A DNA stretch of 28,935 bases, from the NCBI GenBank assembly GCA_004554395.1, contig SFMP01000127.1, positions 1-28,935 on the forward strand. The letters run 5' to 3'. This document shows positions 15,361 to 24,022 of the stretch, one piece after another. Numbering within the stretch: the stretch's first letter is position 1; every line of letters begins with the position of its first letter. The notes under the pieces were generated by a model. That model was not told the DNA's origin. It made no database searches and saw nothing but the letters and a program-made list of their open reading frames with translations. The DNA comes from Myxococcales bacterium (GTDB lineage Bacteria; Myxococcota_A; Bradymonadia; UBA4248). Both the position numbers and the translations under genes were made by a program.

Positions 15361-17334
15361 ATGGGCGAGTTGCGATCGGGTTATGCGGCGAATATCTTAA
15401 GTGAAATCATGGGGTTAGATGTGCCGGCGGAGGCGGGTAGCGCGTTTTTGGACTGCGCGACTGGTGGTGGCGTGGCGGCCGATGTCGTGATGGTGGTGGG
15501 CGAGCTGATGCGGCGGCGTGGCGATGTCGATGATGTCTTGGCGGCGGCGATGTGTGCGGTTTTGGGGCATTTGTGGGCGGGCCATGCGTCGGTATATGGG
15601 CGCGATTTAAGGCAGATTTTTGCCGATTGGTGCGCCGTTTGCGGGTCGTTGGCGGAGGCGTTTGGCATCGCGCCGGGGGCGATGTATGACCGCTTGATGC
15701 GTGCTGAAGGCTATGTTTGCCGCGATTTGGCGGAGGCCGATGGGGCGCTTTTATATGTCGATGGGCGCGACGTTTATGCGACGCCTCGGCTGGCGCGCAT
15801 GAGCCGGCAGATTTCTGGAATTTTGTGCAATTGGATCGTCGATGATGCGAATATTATCGATATTACGAAAGAAGAAATCGAAGAAAAAGCGACGTATGAA
15901 GACAAAGGCAGAATATGCAAGCCGCACGAGGGGCAAGTCGATGCGGTGTGGTCGTTTTGCCATCGTCGGTTGACTGTCGTGGCAGGTGGGCCAGGGACGG
16001 GCAAAACTTCTATGGTTGTTTGCCAGATTTTGCGAATTGCGTTCGAAAATTGTGGGTTGAAACCGCAGGATATTTTGTTGGCGGCGCCAACGGGGAAGGC
16101 GGCGCAGCGGATGATCGAGGCGATATCGCAGGCGGCGGCGACGATGACCGACTGCAATTTGAGGTTGTATTTCGAGCAACTCGAGGCGCAGACGTTGCAC
16201 CGCCTTTTGAGCCTAAAACGCGGGAAGATGAGCCCTTATGCGTGTGGCGAAAAGTTGGCGGCAAAGCTCGTCATCGTCGACGAAGTTTCGATGGTCGAAT
16301 TGCCGTTGGCGAAGTTGTTATTCGAGGCGATTGACCCCGAAGTGACGCGGCTCGTGCTCGTCGGCGACCCGAATCAGTTGCCGCCCGTTGGAACGGGAGA
16401 AATTTTGACAAACTTTGTCAATGACGAAGATTTGAGCGCATATAGTGATGATGAGCGAATATTCTACGAGAATTTGCGCAAATGTACGAAAGTACTGACG
16501 AAGAACTTTCGCGCAGCGGGTGCGCCCGAAATCGTCGGATGGCAAGAGGGAATCATTGCTGGAGCACCCGAGGCGGCCGAGAAACCGGCGACCAAGGTCG
16601 ATGCGTTGCGCTTCGAAGGGGCGGAGTATTGCACGGAGGTGACGCAGCTCAATTCGGTCATTGGCAAATGGATCGACACGATGAAGGCGCAATTCGAGGC
16701 GGATGAGAAGAAATCGCTCGAGAAGGCGGCCAATGGGCTCGTGTGGCGCTATGGCAAAGAGATGGATTTGGCAGAGATCGGGAGCGTTTTCGACTTTTTC
16801 GACCGCGGGTATCGCGTGTTGTCGTCGGTCAACGATGGCACTTATGGCGTGAAGCGCTTGAACTATCGGATAAAGGCGGCGTTGGGGCTGAATCCAAAAT
16901 ATGAGTTTCCGTGTGGTTCGCTCGTCATGCTGACCGAAAACAATTATCGCATCAACCATTTTAATGGCGACACGGGGATCGTCGTATTGCGCGAGTTGGA
17001 TGTGAATGGTGAGAAATATGCGCCATTGGTGGCTTTCCCGGTGCTGACGAAGAGTGGCGAACGCACGTTTGAGTTTTTCGCGCTCGAAACGGTGGCGCCG
17101 ATGTTGCAGTTGGCGTTTGCGATAACGATTCACAAGTCGCAGGGCTCGGAATATGCGCATGGACTCATCGTTTTGCCACCGCAGGAATCGATGCTTTTGT
17201 CGCGGAATCTTCTCTATACAGCTGTTTCGCGTATGCGTCGTAGCGTCGTCGTGCTCGGCACGCGCGAGACGATGCAGGCGTGTATTGGCCCCGTGCGACG
17301 ATACGACCCATTGTTGCCCTACGCGACGCAATAG
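15361..17334 (+). CDS. recD: Exodeoxyribonuclease V alpha subunit RecD (SF1 5'-3' helicase)
   Basis: The 657-residue protein is a RecD-type helicase. A helical N-terminal domain (about 1-190), which in RecBCD contacts RecC, is followed by Walker A GGPGTGKT (209-216), Walker B DEVSM (D307), the GDPNQLPPVGTG motif and, near the end, the SF1B motifs FAITIHKSQGSEY and LLYTAVSRM. In RecBCD it drives the fast 5'-3' strand during repair of double-strand breaks. The start MGELRSG at 15361 has GGAGG seven bases before it and is preferred over an in-frame upstream start at 15346. It is similar in size to E. coli RecD (608) and lacks the long N-terminal HhH region of RecD2, so recB and recC are expected in the genome, but neither is in this window. 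Directly upstream is the hairpin array. Confidence 0.93.
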   Translation: MGELRSGYAANILSEIMGLDVPAEAGSAFLDCATGGGVAADVVMVVGELMRRRGDVDDVLAAAMCAVLGHLWAGHASVYGRDLRQIFADWCAVCGSLAEAFGIAPGAMYDRLMRAEGYVCRDLAEADGALLYVDGRDVYATPRLARMSRQISGILCNWIVDDANIIDITKEEIEEKATYEDKGRICKPHEGQVDAVWSFCHRRLTVVAGGPGTGKTSMVVCQILRIAFENCGLKPQDILLAAPTGKAAQRMIEAISQAAATMTDCNLRLYFEQLEAQTLHRLLSLKRGKMSPYACGEKLAAKLVIVDEVSMVELPLAKLLFEAIDPEVTRLVLVGDPNQLPPVGTGEILTNFVNDEDLSAYSDDERIFYENLRKCTKVLTKNFRAAGAPEIVGWQEGIIAGAPEAAEKPATKVDALRFEGAEYCTEVTQLNSVIGKWIDTMKAQFEADEKKSLEKAANGLVWRYGKEMDLAEIGSVFDFFDRGYRVLSSVNDGTYGVKRLNYRIKAALGLNPKYEFPCGSLVMLTENNYRINHFNGDTGIVVLRELDVNGEKYAPLVAFPVLTKSGERTFEFFALETVAPMLQLAFAITIHKSQGSEYAHGLIVLPPQESMLLSRNLLYTAVSRMRRSVVVLGTRETMQACIGPVRRYDPLLPYATQ

Positions 17335-17554
17335 CGCGGGCGGTTTTTGGGGCATAAATCGATGATCTTTGCGGCAATCGATGCGATAATTATCGCCGTG
17401 ATGAGGCGTTGAAATAGGCGTTTGTCGACGGATAATCGCATCGCTTGACTGGAATTTGAGCGGTTGATCGTCGTGTCGCGATTTGATCGGGTGTTTTGGT
17501 TTTGTTAGACTGATCGATCGCGTACTCATGCATGATGGAGTTATCGGAGGCGCG

Positions 17555-18544
17555 ATGTCGCAAGTTTTTTCATCGAAGTTTTTGGCTGTTTTTGCGGTCT
17601 CTTGGCTGTTTTTTGGCTGTGTCGAGAGCGGTAGCGATTCGGATGGATCGACACCGAGCATCGCCGTGACGCCTGGGCAAGGCGGCGGCGCGGGAACGCC
17701 CGAAAAACCGGGCGATTCGAGCGATAACTCGGGATCTTCGGAAGATAACGCAGGGACATCGGGCGATACCCATAGCGGCGGCGCTGGAACGGGCGATAAC
17801 TCGGGATCTTCGGAAGATAACGCGGGGACATCGGGCGATACCCATAGCGGCGGCGCTGGAACGGGCGATAAAGCGGGATCTTCGGAAGATAACGCAGGGA
17901 CATCGGGCGATACCCATAGCGGCGGCGCTGGAACGGGCGATAACGCGGGAGCTTCGGAAGATAACGCAGGGACATCGGGCGATACCCATAGCGGCGGCGC
18001 TGGAACAGGCGATCCCAATGGGGGAAGTGTGAATCAGAAACAAGGCGAGCCCGCGGTGGCGATAGAATCGGAACGCATTCCAAATTTGCATCGCGTGAGC
18101 GATGATCTCTATCGCTCTGGATTTCCGCGCGAAGGTGGGCTCGTCGAACTCGAATCGCTCGGCGTCAAAAGCATCTTGGAATTGAGCTATTTCGATATCG
18201 ATTCGAATTTGCCCGATGCGAAGACGACTTCGTTGCACATCGTCCATTATCCGCTATTGCCCTTGGGGATCGAGCAGTCGATGATCTTTGAAATGTTCGA
18301 CATCTATAGAGATCTCGAAAAACCCGTGCTCGTCCATTGCTATCACGGTTCCGATAGAACGGGGCTATTTGTCGCAATTTATCGCATCTTGTATCAGAAT
18401 TGGTCTAAAGAAGAGGCGAAAGACGAACTCATCAATGGCGGTTTTGGCTATCACGACGTCTTTACCGATGTGATTGCGGCCATCGACGATCTCGACGTCG
18501 AGGCATTGCGAGAGGCCGTTTTTGGAAAAGAAATGAATCGATAG
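17555..18544 (+). CDS. Lipoprotein with 24-residue repeats and dual-specificity phosphatase-like domain
   Basis: The 329-residue product starts with a signal sequence (SSKFLAVFAVSWLFFGC) whose Cys near 20 would be lipidated; the lipobox LFFGC is imperfect. A low-complexity Gly/Ser/Asp/Thr linker contains four near-identical 24-residue repeats (DNSGSSEDNAGTSGDTHSGG plus AGTG; residues 57-152). The C-terminal domain (about 178-329) is a tyrosine/dual-specificity phosphatase fold, with LYRSGFPREGG, SLGVKSILELS and the P-loop HCYHGSDRTG, giving catalytic C262 and R268. The closest pattern is the DSP/SIW14-like group. A phosphatase tethered outside the inner membrane on a flexible repeat arm is unusual; targets could be phosphoproteins, phosphoinositides or other phosphate esters. 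GGAGG five bases upstream fixes the start at 17555. It follows recD by 220 bp and is probably separate. Confidence 0.85.
   Translation: MSQVFSSKFLAVFAVSWLFFGCVESGSDSDGSTPSIAVTPGQGGGAGTPEKPGDSSDNSGSSEDNAGTSGDTHSGGAGTGDNSGSSEDNAGTSGDTHSGGAGTGDKAGSSEDNAGTSGDTHSGGAGTGDNAGASEDNAGTSGDTHSGGAGTGDPNGGSVNQKQGEPAVAIESERIPNLHRVSDDLYRSGFPREGGLVELESLGVKSILELSYFDIDSNLPDAKTTSLHIVHYPLLPLGIEQSMIFEMFDIYRDLEKPVLVHCYHGSDRTGLFVAIYRILYQNWSKEEAKDELINGGFGYHDVFTDVIAAIDDLDVEALREAVFGKEMNR
17723..18010 (+). repeat. In-frame 72-bp tandem repeat, four copies
   Basis: Units at 17723-17794, 17795-17866, 17867-17938 and 17939-18010 are each exactly 72 bp and differ at only a few positions (for example AACTCG, AAAGCG or AACGCG near the start). 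Each encodes one 24-residue linker repeat of the lipoprotein phosphatase. High identity suggests recent expansion or homogenisation. Confidence 0.97.
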
Positions 18545-18602
18545 GGGCGGGGGCGAAAATGTGCGGGAATGGCGACTGGTAGAAAATGCGAGTAATTGAC
18601 GG

Positions 18603-20030
18603 TTATGCGGCTTCGCTTCGGGGAGTTGATTCAATGCTTGAATTATCTTCTTGTTTTTCGTGTTCTAGCCGAATATTCTCGGTCTGAATGCTCGCTTCAA
18701 CGAGGCACGTGATGATGTTTTCGCGAGCATAGCTCCAGAGATTCCGGCGGTTGCTGGGGCGATTTTTGACGATGAGATGGAGTTTGTCGTTCCAAGCGGG
18801 GAGCAGGGCATAGGCGCGTGTAATCGCCAAACCGAGTTGTGGCAAGTGTATGCGCTCCCAGACCGATAGGCATTCTTGCGGGCGAAGGGCTCGGGTGATC
18901 CAGCTGATAAGCGAGAAGACGTAGATTCCGCGTATCATCATGCGAGCCGTTGCTTGCAATCCGATGTACCATTGCCAAGCGCCATCGAGTTTCCAAGCGA
19001 TCAATATGCCGCTCAAAACGCTGATTATCGTCGTCGCCACCCAAAACTTGGGCCACCAAATCGCCCGTAGAATGGCGCGCGACCCAATGGCTAAGACGAC
19101 GATCCAAACGGCTAGGGCGATCGAAGAGGCGACGAGATCGCCGCTAAATTGGGCGATGAGCGTCGCAATCGCAAACGGCAGAACGATGAGTCGATAGCGC
19201 AAGACTTGGGTATTGTCGATGATCGGTCGCTTGCGCTTTCGCAAGCTTTGAATGCTGGGATCGGATGCGTTGGAGTCGGTCGCGAAGGGGGATTTCTCTA
19301 CGAAATCGACGTTGGGAACGGGTTTGGAGTTGTTTTGGGCATTTGAATCGGTCGCGAAGGGGGCATTTGAATCGAATGTGATGGGGGAGGTGGTCTGAGT
19401 TTCAGACGCTAGAACGTCGCGATATCGCGCGTCGATATCTCTTCGAACGTGATTCCCCATCCGAGCGCCGACGACGCCGGCGACGGCGCCAATCGTCGCG
19501 ACGATCCCGAAAAAAGCGGCGAGCAAGGTCCAGCCGACGGTTGCCGTCCATTCGACGCGGAAAAACTTTTCGACAACGCGAGCAAGGGCGTCGATGAAAT
19601 CTTTGCCGTAGTAGATCCACATCTTGAATAGCGATTGAACCTGCGACCACGTAATCGCACAAACACTTGCCCAAACGCTAAATACGAGCCTCTGCGAGCT
19701 GATGAGTAGGCACAACTCGACGATAATGGCCTCGCTCATGATCCCGAAAATGGGGCCGGCAATGATGCCGCCAGGCGATAGACTTTTGATAAATGCCGCG
19801 ACGACACCCGTACAAATCGTGCTACCTCGGGCGGGAAATATGCGCCTCTGGGCAATGAGCAAGATGACGCTAAGCGTCACCATGATGAGCCCCGTTTTGG
19901 GCACGTGGAGCACGTGAAGAAACGTGCCGAGCGTGAGCTCAAGACCGCCCCAGAGCGTGCCAAAAACTGTGACATGTGCCCAAAATTTGTCGAGATGGCT
20001 TGGGCTATGCGTCGAACGCGTTTCGATCAT
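18603..20030 (-). CDS. Two-part polytopic membrane protein resembling ECF transporter S and T units
   Basis: This 475-residue protein has two hydrophobic halves joined by a polar linker. The N-terminal half (about 1-190) has helices and glycine/proline turns like a substrate-binding S component: LWGGLELTLGTFLHVLHVPKTG, then TGVVAAFIKSLSPGGIIAGPIFGIMSEAIIVE. The linker (about 195-275) is Asp/Ser/Asn-rich and repeats PFATDSNA. The C-terminal half (about 276-475) has four or five helices and then an amphipathic end (LRPQECLSVWERIHLPQLGLAITRAYALLPAWNDKL) resembling the EcfT/CbiQ coupling region. This suggests a vitamin or metal uptake subunit, but no ATPase gene is in the window and the resemblance is by eye. 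The start at 20030 lacks a ribosome site; an upstream TTG at 20201 extends the frame but adds Arg-rich sequence with no helix. Confidence 0.6.
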   Translation of the reverse strand: MIETRSTHSPSHLDKFWAHVTVFGTLWGGLELTLGTFLHVLHVPKTGLIMVTLSVILLIAQRRIFPARGSTICTGVVAAFIKSLSPGGIIAGPIFGIMSEAIIVELCLLISSQRLVFSVWASVCAITWSQVQSLFKMWIYYGKDFIDALARVVEKFFRVEWTATVGWTLLAAFFGIVATIGAVAGVVGARMGNHVRRDIDARYRDVLASETQTTSPITFDSNAPFATDSNAQNNSKPVPNVDFVEKSPFATDSNASDPSIQSLRKRKRPIIDNTQVLRYRLIVLPFAIATLIAQFSGDLVASSIALAVWIVVLAIGSRAILRAIWWPKFWVATTIISVLSGILIAWKLDGAWQWYIGLQATARMMIRGIYVFSLISWITRALRPQECLSVWERIHLPQLGLAITRAYALLPAWNDKLHLIVKNRPSNRRNLWSYARENIITCLVEASIQTENIRLEHEKQEDNSSIESTPRSEAA

Positions 20031-20362
20031 CGTAAAAGCGTAAAAATTCAATGAGCGTTTGAAGAAAATCCGATATAGGGGCGCCACTGCTCTCGCCTCG
20101 TCGACAAGGCACGAGCGGTATTGATTGCGCCGATCGCAAAATGCCCGATGTTTTGCGGTTGCGCGAAGCGATTGTTTAATGCGAGCGACTGAAAAACGCA
20201 ACTTTGTTGCGTGAAAAGTGCATCGAAAGTTCGCAGAACGGAGCTATTGTGTAGAGGACGCATAAAAGGTCACCATAGTTTTTGACAAAATGCGTCATTG
20301 GATAGTAAAAGCGTTTGCCGCTTTGTAGTGGCGGATCGTGAACGTTGAAACGAGAGAGCATA
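20031..20362. other. Divergent intergenic region, ECF-like gene / lipoprotein gene
   Basis: This 332-bp gap holds a candidate promoter for the rightward gene (20282-20311). On the minus strand it holds a hairpin ACGCAAC-AAA-GTTGCGT (20196-20212) followed by TTTTC, which resembles a weak terminator or attenuator ahead of the leftward gene. The frame of the leftward gene remains open across much of it, so its start could be further upstream than annotated. Confidence 0.4.
20282..20311 (+). promoter_or_regulatory. Candidate sigma-70 promoter for the lipoprotein gene
   Basis: A perfect -35 box TTGACA at 20282-20287 and TAAAAG at 20306-20311 are 18 bases apart, placing transcription start about 45 bases before the ATG at 20363. 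Confidence 0.4.
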
Positions 20363-21520
20363 ATGAAAAGGCAAGCAAAGATATTGACTGCGTTAATGGT
20401 TGCATCGGTTTCGTTCGGCGCCTATGGGTGTGCCCCGAAAGAAGTCGTCCCGCCTGTTGCGGCCGGTCAGGCTGAGAAAGTCGAAGGCGTAGAAATTTCT
20501 GTCGCAAGTTTTGAGTTGACGCGACTGGTCTTTGTCGATGGCGACAAAGACGTGTATCGCATGCGCAATGACGAAGAAGTCGCCGTTCTGACGCTTAAAA
20601 TTCGCAATACTTCAGATACGAATAAGACGTATAAATCGCTTCATGCGGCGGCGGGTACGGAGCGCGTACAAATTTGCACGTTGCCCGATGCGACGAAAGA
20701 AGCGCCCAACTATGGTCGCATTTTCTACAATCCCATCAAAGCCGATAGCGCCAAGGCGTCGCGCCCCGTCAATCAAGTCGTGGGCGATGTCGATTTGGCT
20801 CCTGGCGAAGTCATTACCGACGTCTATTTGTTCGAAAAACCGCCGACCGATAAAGAACTCGTCGCCATCGTACCGGCAAAAATCGTCGGCGCGAGCGGTA
20901 AATTGACCTTGTCGACGGGCGAACTCAAGAAAGTCGATCCCCCCGCACCGGCTAGCATCAACGAACCCGTCACCGTCGACGGCATTGCGATTACGGTGAC
21001 CAAGGTTTCGACCGAATACCCCGAACTCGCTCCGAGAACGAAACCCGCCAAACCCTTGAAATATGCTTATGCATATACATCGACGCCCGTGATGGCGGTC
21101 CATGTCAACGTCAAAAATACGACGAATGCGGCTGTCGCCTACGAACCTGGTCACGATAAAGACGCTAGCCCCGTTAGCCTCGTCACGACGACGGGTGAGT
21201 CGATCAAACGCGCCAACGTGAACACTTCAACGGCCACGGGCAAAGACCAAGTCCAACTCACCAAGACGCTCGAAGCCGGCGATTCGATCGACGACGTCTT
21301 CTATTTCTCCGTCCCCAGCGATAACGTCACCGTCGACTTCTCGCTCGCTGGCAAAATCGTCAACGTCTTCGGGCTTTACGAATACCGGCTCGATTACGAA
21401 AAGACGACACCCGCGCGACCCGACCTCGAACCGTATAAAAACGCCGGCAACGACGAGGCTAACGGCGACGAAGCCGATGATGCCGAAAAAGGCGACGATG
21501 CCGATAAGGCAGAAGAATAA
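20363..21520 (+). CDS. Lipoprotein with two Ig-like (DUF4352-type) domains
   Basis: The 385-residue product begins MKRQAKILTALMVASVSFGA and reaches a good lipobox, AYGC, with the lipidated Cys near 23. Two related beta-rich domains follow (about 35-190 and 200-345). Both share a pattern of VEGVEISVASFEL / VDGIAITVTKVST, then VAVLTLKIRNTSDTN / MAVHVNVKNTTNAAV, then a late APGEVITDVYLFE / EAGDSIDDVFYFSVP. This is the telokin-like DUF4352 plan often found in lipoproteins. The tail is strongly acidic (repeating DEA/ADDA/KGDDADKAEE). No catalytic residues were seen; it is probably a periplasmic or surface binding or assembly factor. The GAGAG box is moderate and the candidate promoter lies about 80 bases upstream. 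A terminator follows, so it is monocistronic. Confidence 0.8.
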   Translation: MKRQAKILTALMVASVSFGAYGCAPKEVVPPVAAGQAEKVEGVEISVASFELTRLVFVDGDKDVYRMRNDEEVAVLTLKIRNTSDTNKTYKSLHAAAGTERVQICTLPDATKEAPNYGRIFYNPIKADSAKASRPVNQVVGDVDLAPGEVITDVYLFEKPPTDKELVAIVPAKIVGASGKLTLSTGELKKVDPPAPASINEPVTVDGIAITVTKVSTEYPELAPRTKPAKPLKYAYAYTSTPVMAVHVNVKNTTNAAVAYEPGHDKDASPVSLVTTTGESIKRANVNTSTATGKDQVQLTKTLEAGDSIDDVFYFSVPSDNVTVDFSLAGKIVNVFGLYEYRLDYEKTTPARPDLEPYKNAGNDEANGDEADDAEKGDDADKAEE

Positions 21521-21579
21521 TCTTTGGATGATGGTGTAGATTGGCTCATATCATTTATACCTGATTCGAGATATTGCAT

Positions 21580-21606
21580 AAGCGGCGCGAAAGTGCCGCT
21601 TTTTTT
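21580..21606 (+). terminator. Rho-independent terminator after the lipoprotein gene
   Basis: AAGCGGC and GCCGCTT form a stem with a short GCGAAAGT tip, followed by seven Ts in all. It lies 60 bases past the stop codon at 21520. Confidence 0.88.
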
Positions 21607-21622
21607 GTATTTTCTTTAATCT

Positions 21623-21766
21623 CCGCCACGCGCTTTCGTCGCATATCATTCAATCATCGCTCTTTTCTGTATTTCATCCATCGCCGCCACGCGCTTTCGT
21701 CGCATATCATTCAATCATCGCTCTCTTTTCTGTATATCATCTATCGCCGCCACGCGCTTTTGTCAC
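21623..21766. repeat. 61-63 bp tandem repeat upstream of the TonB receptor gene
   Basis: CCGCCACGCGCTTTCGTCGC followed by ATATCATTCAATCATCGCTC and a TTTTCTGTAT-CATC segment starts at 21623, 21684 and 21747. There are two full units and a partial third. The second is two bases longer (CTCTC versus CTC). The array fills the gap between the terminator and the receptor gene, so it probably overlaps that gene's promoter region. Confidence 0.9.
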
Positions 21767-21824
21767 TTCACCTCATTGATCAACGTTTAGAATGGCTGCG
21801 AAGGGGCTTGGCATTGGGGGAAAG

Positions 21825-23927
21825 ATGCTGGGAACAAGCAACCGCCCATATCTCCATCGAGCCATTTCGACGGCTCTCTATGCCCATATCGGCGCAGCGA
21901 GTGCCCTCGTCGCCTCGGTGGCAACCGCCCAAGACCTCCCGATCGATCGCGACGCCATCGCGCTCGAACCCGTCGAAATCGTCGCCGCCGATGGCGATTC
22001 CGATTCTGGAACGACAAAAACGGGCACAATTCGGATCCAAACGATCAACTTCGAAGAACATTCGGCAACGGCGACGACAGATCGAATTTTCGGCGATAAT
22101 CTTGGCGCCATCGCGCTCGAACCCGTCGAAATCGTCGCCGCCGATGGCGATTCCGATTCTGGAACGACAAAAACGGGTACAATTCGGATCCAAACGATCA
22201 ACTTCGAAGAACATTCGGCAACGGCGACGACAGATCGAATTCTCGGCGATATTCGCGGCGCCAAAGTCCGCAATAGCGGAGGCATGCTCCAAGCGCAAAC
22301 CGTCTCGCTACGCGGCGCCGCGGCGCAAGATATCGGCGTCACGTATCGAGGCGTATCGATCAATGCGTTGTCGGATGCCGTCGCCGATTTTGCCTTTTTC
22401 GTGCCCGAGCTCTTGTCGACAGCTCATGTCTATGGAACGGGTGCCGCTTCGACGCTCGGATCCGTCGCCGGGCTCGTCGAACTCACCGGGAACGACGCCA
22501 AAGCCCCGATCCAAGCTCGGATCTCGGGAACGACACTCGGCGATTTTGGGCTCTTTTGGCGCGGATCTTTGCAATCGGGCGGTCATCGATTTTCGGTGTC
22601 GGCTTTTGGCGACGATTCGCCCGGCGCATTTCGCTATATCGATGCCCAAGGCACGCCCCAATTCCGCCAGCACAACGCCGCCGCGCGACTCGGCGGCGAA
22701 CTCGTCTACGATGCCCATATCGATGGATTCCACCTCGCGGCGTTTTCGCTCTATAGCCAAATCGATCGACAAGAAGCCGGCGTGTCGGAATACCCCGATT
22801 CATATCGCCGCGCACATAACGACCAATGGCTCTCGCTCAGTCGAATCGTCGCCGAATCCCCACCCATCGCCATGGGGCATAGCTACGCATCTTTCGCCCT
22901 CGAATTCGCCTATCGTTCGTCGAAAAAGACCTACGAAAACCCCACCATGCTCATCGGTCAGCGACCGATCGAAACGCGGCTCTTCGAAATTCAACCCCAC
23001 CTCGCCGCTCACGCCGAATGGGATTGGGCTTCGATTTCGACGACTAAACTCGGCGTGCGCTACGATTATCAACGCGTCGAATCGTTCTACAAATCGGGCA
23101 ATGCATCGCTCGCTCAAACCCACGAACGGCATATTTTATCTGCCTCAATCGCTCAATCGCTGAATTTTGTTCACGATTCTATCAATATTACCGCACTCGG
23201 TTCGATAGACCGCGTTATCGACGCACAGACGATCGGATCGGCCTCCGTCTCGATCGCCTATCGAACGCCATTTCGATGGCGCTTTGGCTTCTCGGGCGCC
23301 TACGCCCAACGCATGCCATCGTTCGATGAACTCTACTATCGCACCGAATTCATCCGCGGTAACCCCGACCTCAAACCGCAAAAAAGCGCCATTCACGAGC
23401 TTTCGATTGCCTACGATGCCGCGTCTTTCGCCCTCAAATTCGCAGGTTTCTACAATATCCATCGAGATTTGATCCGTTTCGTGCCCGAAACGCCTACGCT
23501 CACGCGCGTCAAAAACTTCACCGATGCCATCGCACGCGGCGTCGAATTGGCGGCAACTTGGAACATATACGCAGGCCTGGGCTTAAAACTCGATTACGCC
23601 TGGACCGACGCCACGACGAAGAACAAAACGCCCCTGCCACAAGTCCCCGAACATCGCTTCTCGAGCGAAATATTCTACAAAGATACGCATTTTTCATGCG
23701 CTTTTATTGCGCAATATGAATCGGGCGTTGCACAAAATTTGGCAGCAAACGACTATGCCGACGACCGCATCGATCTCTCTCTCGAAGCCTCACTCACGCT
23801 CCCCTTGGGCGCCACGCTCTCGGTCGCCGTCTACAACCTCCTCGACGATCAATCGCGACAAGACGTCGTCCAACGCCCACTCCCCGGGCGTTACGGCGCC
23901 ATCGCACTGCGCTTCTCGCCCTTCTAA
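21825..23927 (+). CDS. TonB-dependent outer-membrane receptor with duplicated TonB-box region
   Basis: This roughly 700-residue protein is a TonB-dependent receptor. After a signal peptide ending near ATAQDL comes a TonB-box-like stretch IALEPVEIVAA, followed by a linker; the whole segment is repeated once in tandem (51 residues each). The plug domain then follows (SLRGAAAQDIGVTYRGVSIN... VYGTGAASTLGSVAGLVELT). The remainder is a barrel with receptor hallmarks (FGFSGAYAQRMPSFDELYYR, FIRGNPDLKPQKSAIHELSI, VYNLLDDQSRQDVV) and a C-terminal Phe. Such receptors import siderophores, vitamin B12 or glycans using TonB energy. The DELY...GNPDLKPE-like end resembles BtuB or haem-type receptors, but the substrate is not assignable. 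The start is uncertain: 21825 has GGGGGA just upstream, while 21792 is in frame with no ribosome site. The nearby ECF-like gene could be a partner (inference). Confidence 0.9.
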   Translation: MLGTSNRPYLHRAISTALYAHIGAASALVASVATAQDLPIDRDAIALEPVEIVAADGDSDSGTTKTGTIRIQTINFEEHSATATTDRIFGDNLGAIALEPVEIVAADGDSDSGTTKTGTIRIQTINFEEHSATATTDRILGDIRGAKVRNSGGMLQAQTVSLRGAAAQDIGVTYRGVSINALSDAVADFAFFVPELLSTAHVYGTGAASTLGSVAGLVELTGNDAKAPIQARISGTTLGDFGLFWRGSLQSGGHRFSVSAFGDDSPGAFRYIDAQGTPQFRQHNAAARLGGELVYDAHIDGFHLAAFSLYSQIDRQEAGVSEYPDSYRRAHNDQWLSLSRIVAESPPIAMGHSYASFALEFAYRSSKKTYENPTMLIGQRPIETRLFEIQPHLAAHAEWDWASISTTKLGVRYDYQRVESFYKSGNASLAQTHERHILSASIAQSLNFVHDSINITALGSIDRVIDAQTIGSASVSIAYRTPFRWRFGFSGAYAQRMPSFDELYYRTEFIRGNPDLKPQKSAIHELSIAYDAASFALKFAGFYNIHRDLIRFVPETPTLTRVKNFTDAIARGVELAATWNIYAGLGLKLDYAWTDATTKNKTPLPQVPEHRFSSEIFYKDTHFSCAFIAQYESGVAQNLAANDYADDRIDLSLEASLTLPLGATLSVAVYNLLDDQSRQDVVQRPLPGRYGAIALRFSPF
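21954..22259 (+). repeat. In-frame 153-bp tandem duplication in the TonB receptor gene
   Basis: Segments 21954-22106 and 22107-22259 are nearly identical; differences are one C/T change in the middle and a handful at the 3' end (TTTTC/TTCTC, AATCTTGGC/ATTCGCGGC). Each copy encodes 51 residues, beginning AIALEPVEIVAADGDSDSG and ending near TDRI(F/L)GD. Confidence 0.96.
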
Positions 23928-24022
23928 TCGACGATTTGACAACGCCACGGCCGTGCTTAATTCGATCGCATTGCCTCCTAGCGGGGCTTCTGCCGCCATA
24001 GCTCGAACACAGCGAGGTTCTC

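Noticed and set aside
16318..18018. 566-residue minus-strand open frame over recD and the phosphatase gene
   Set aside because: It is antisense to two well-supported genes, its Pro/Ser repeats mirror the 72-bp repeat, and it has no family resemblance. Long antisense frames are common here because of strong TCG/GAC-type codon bias.
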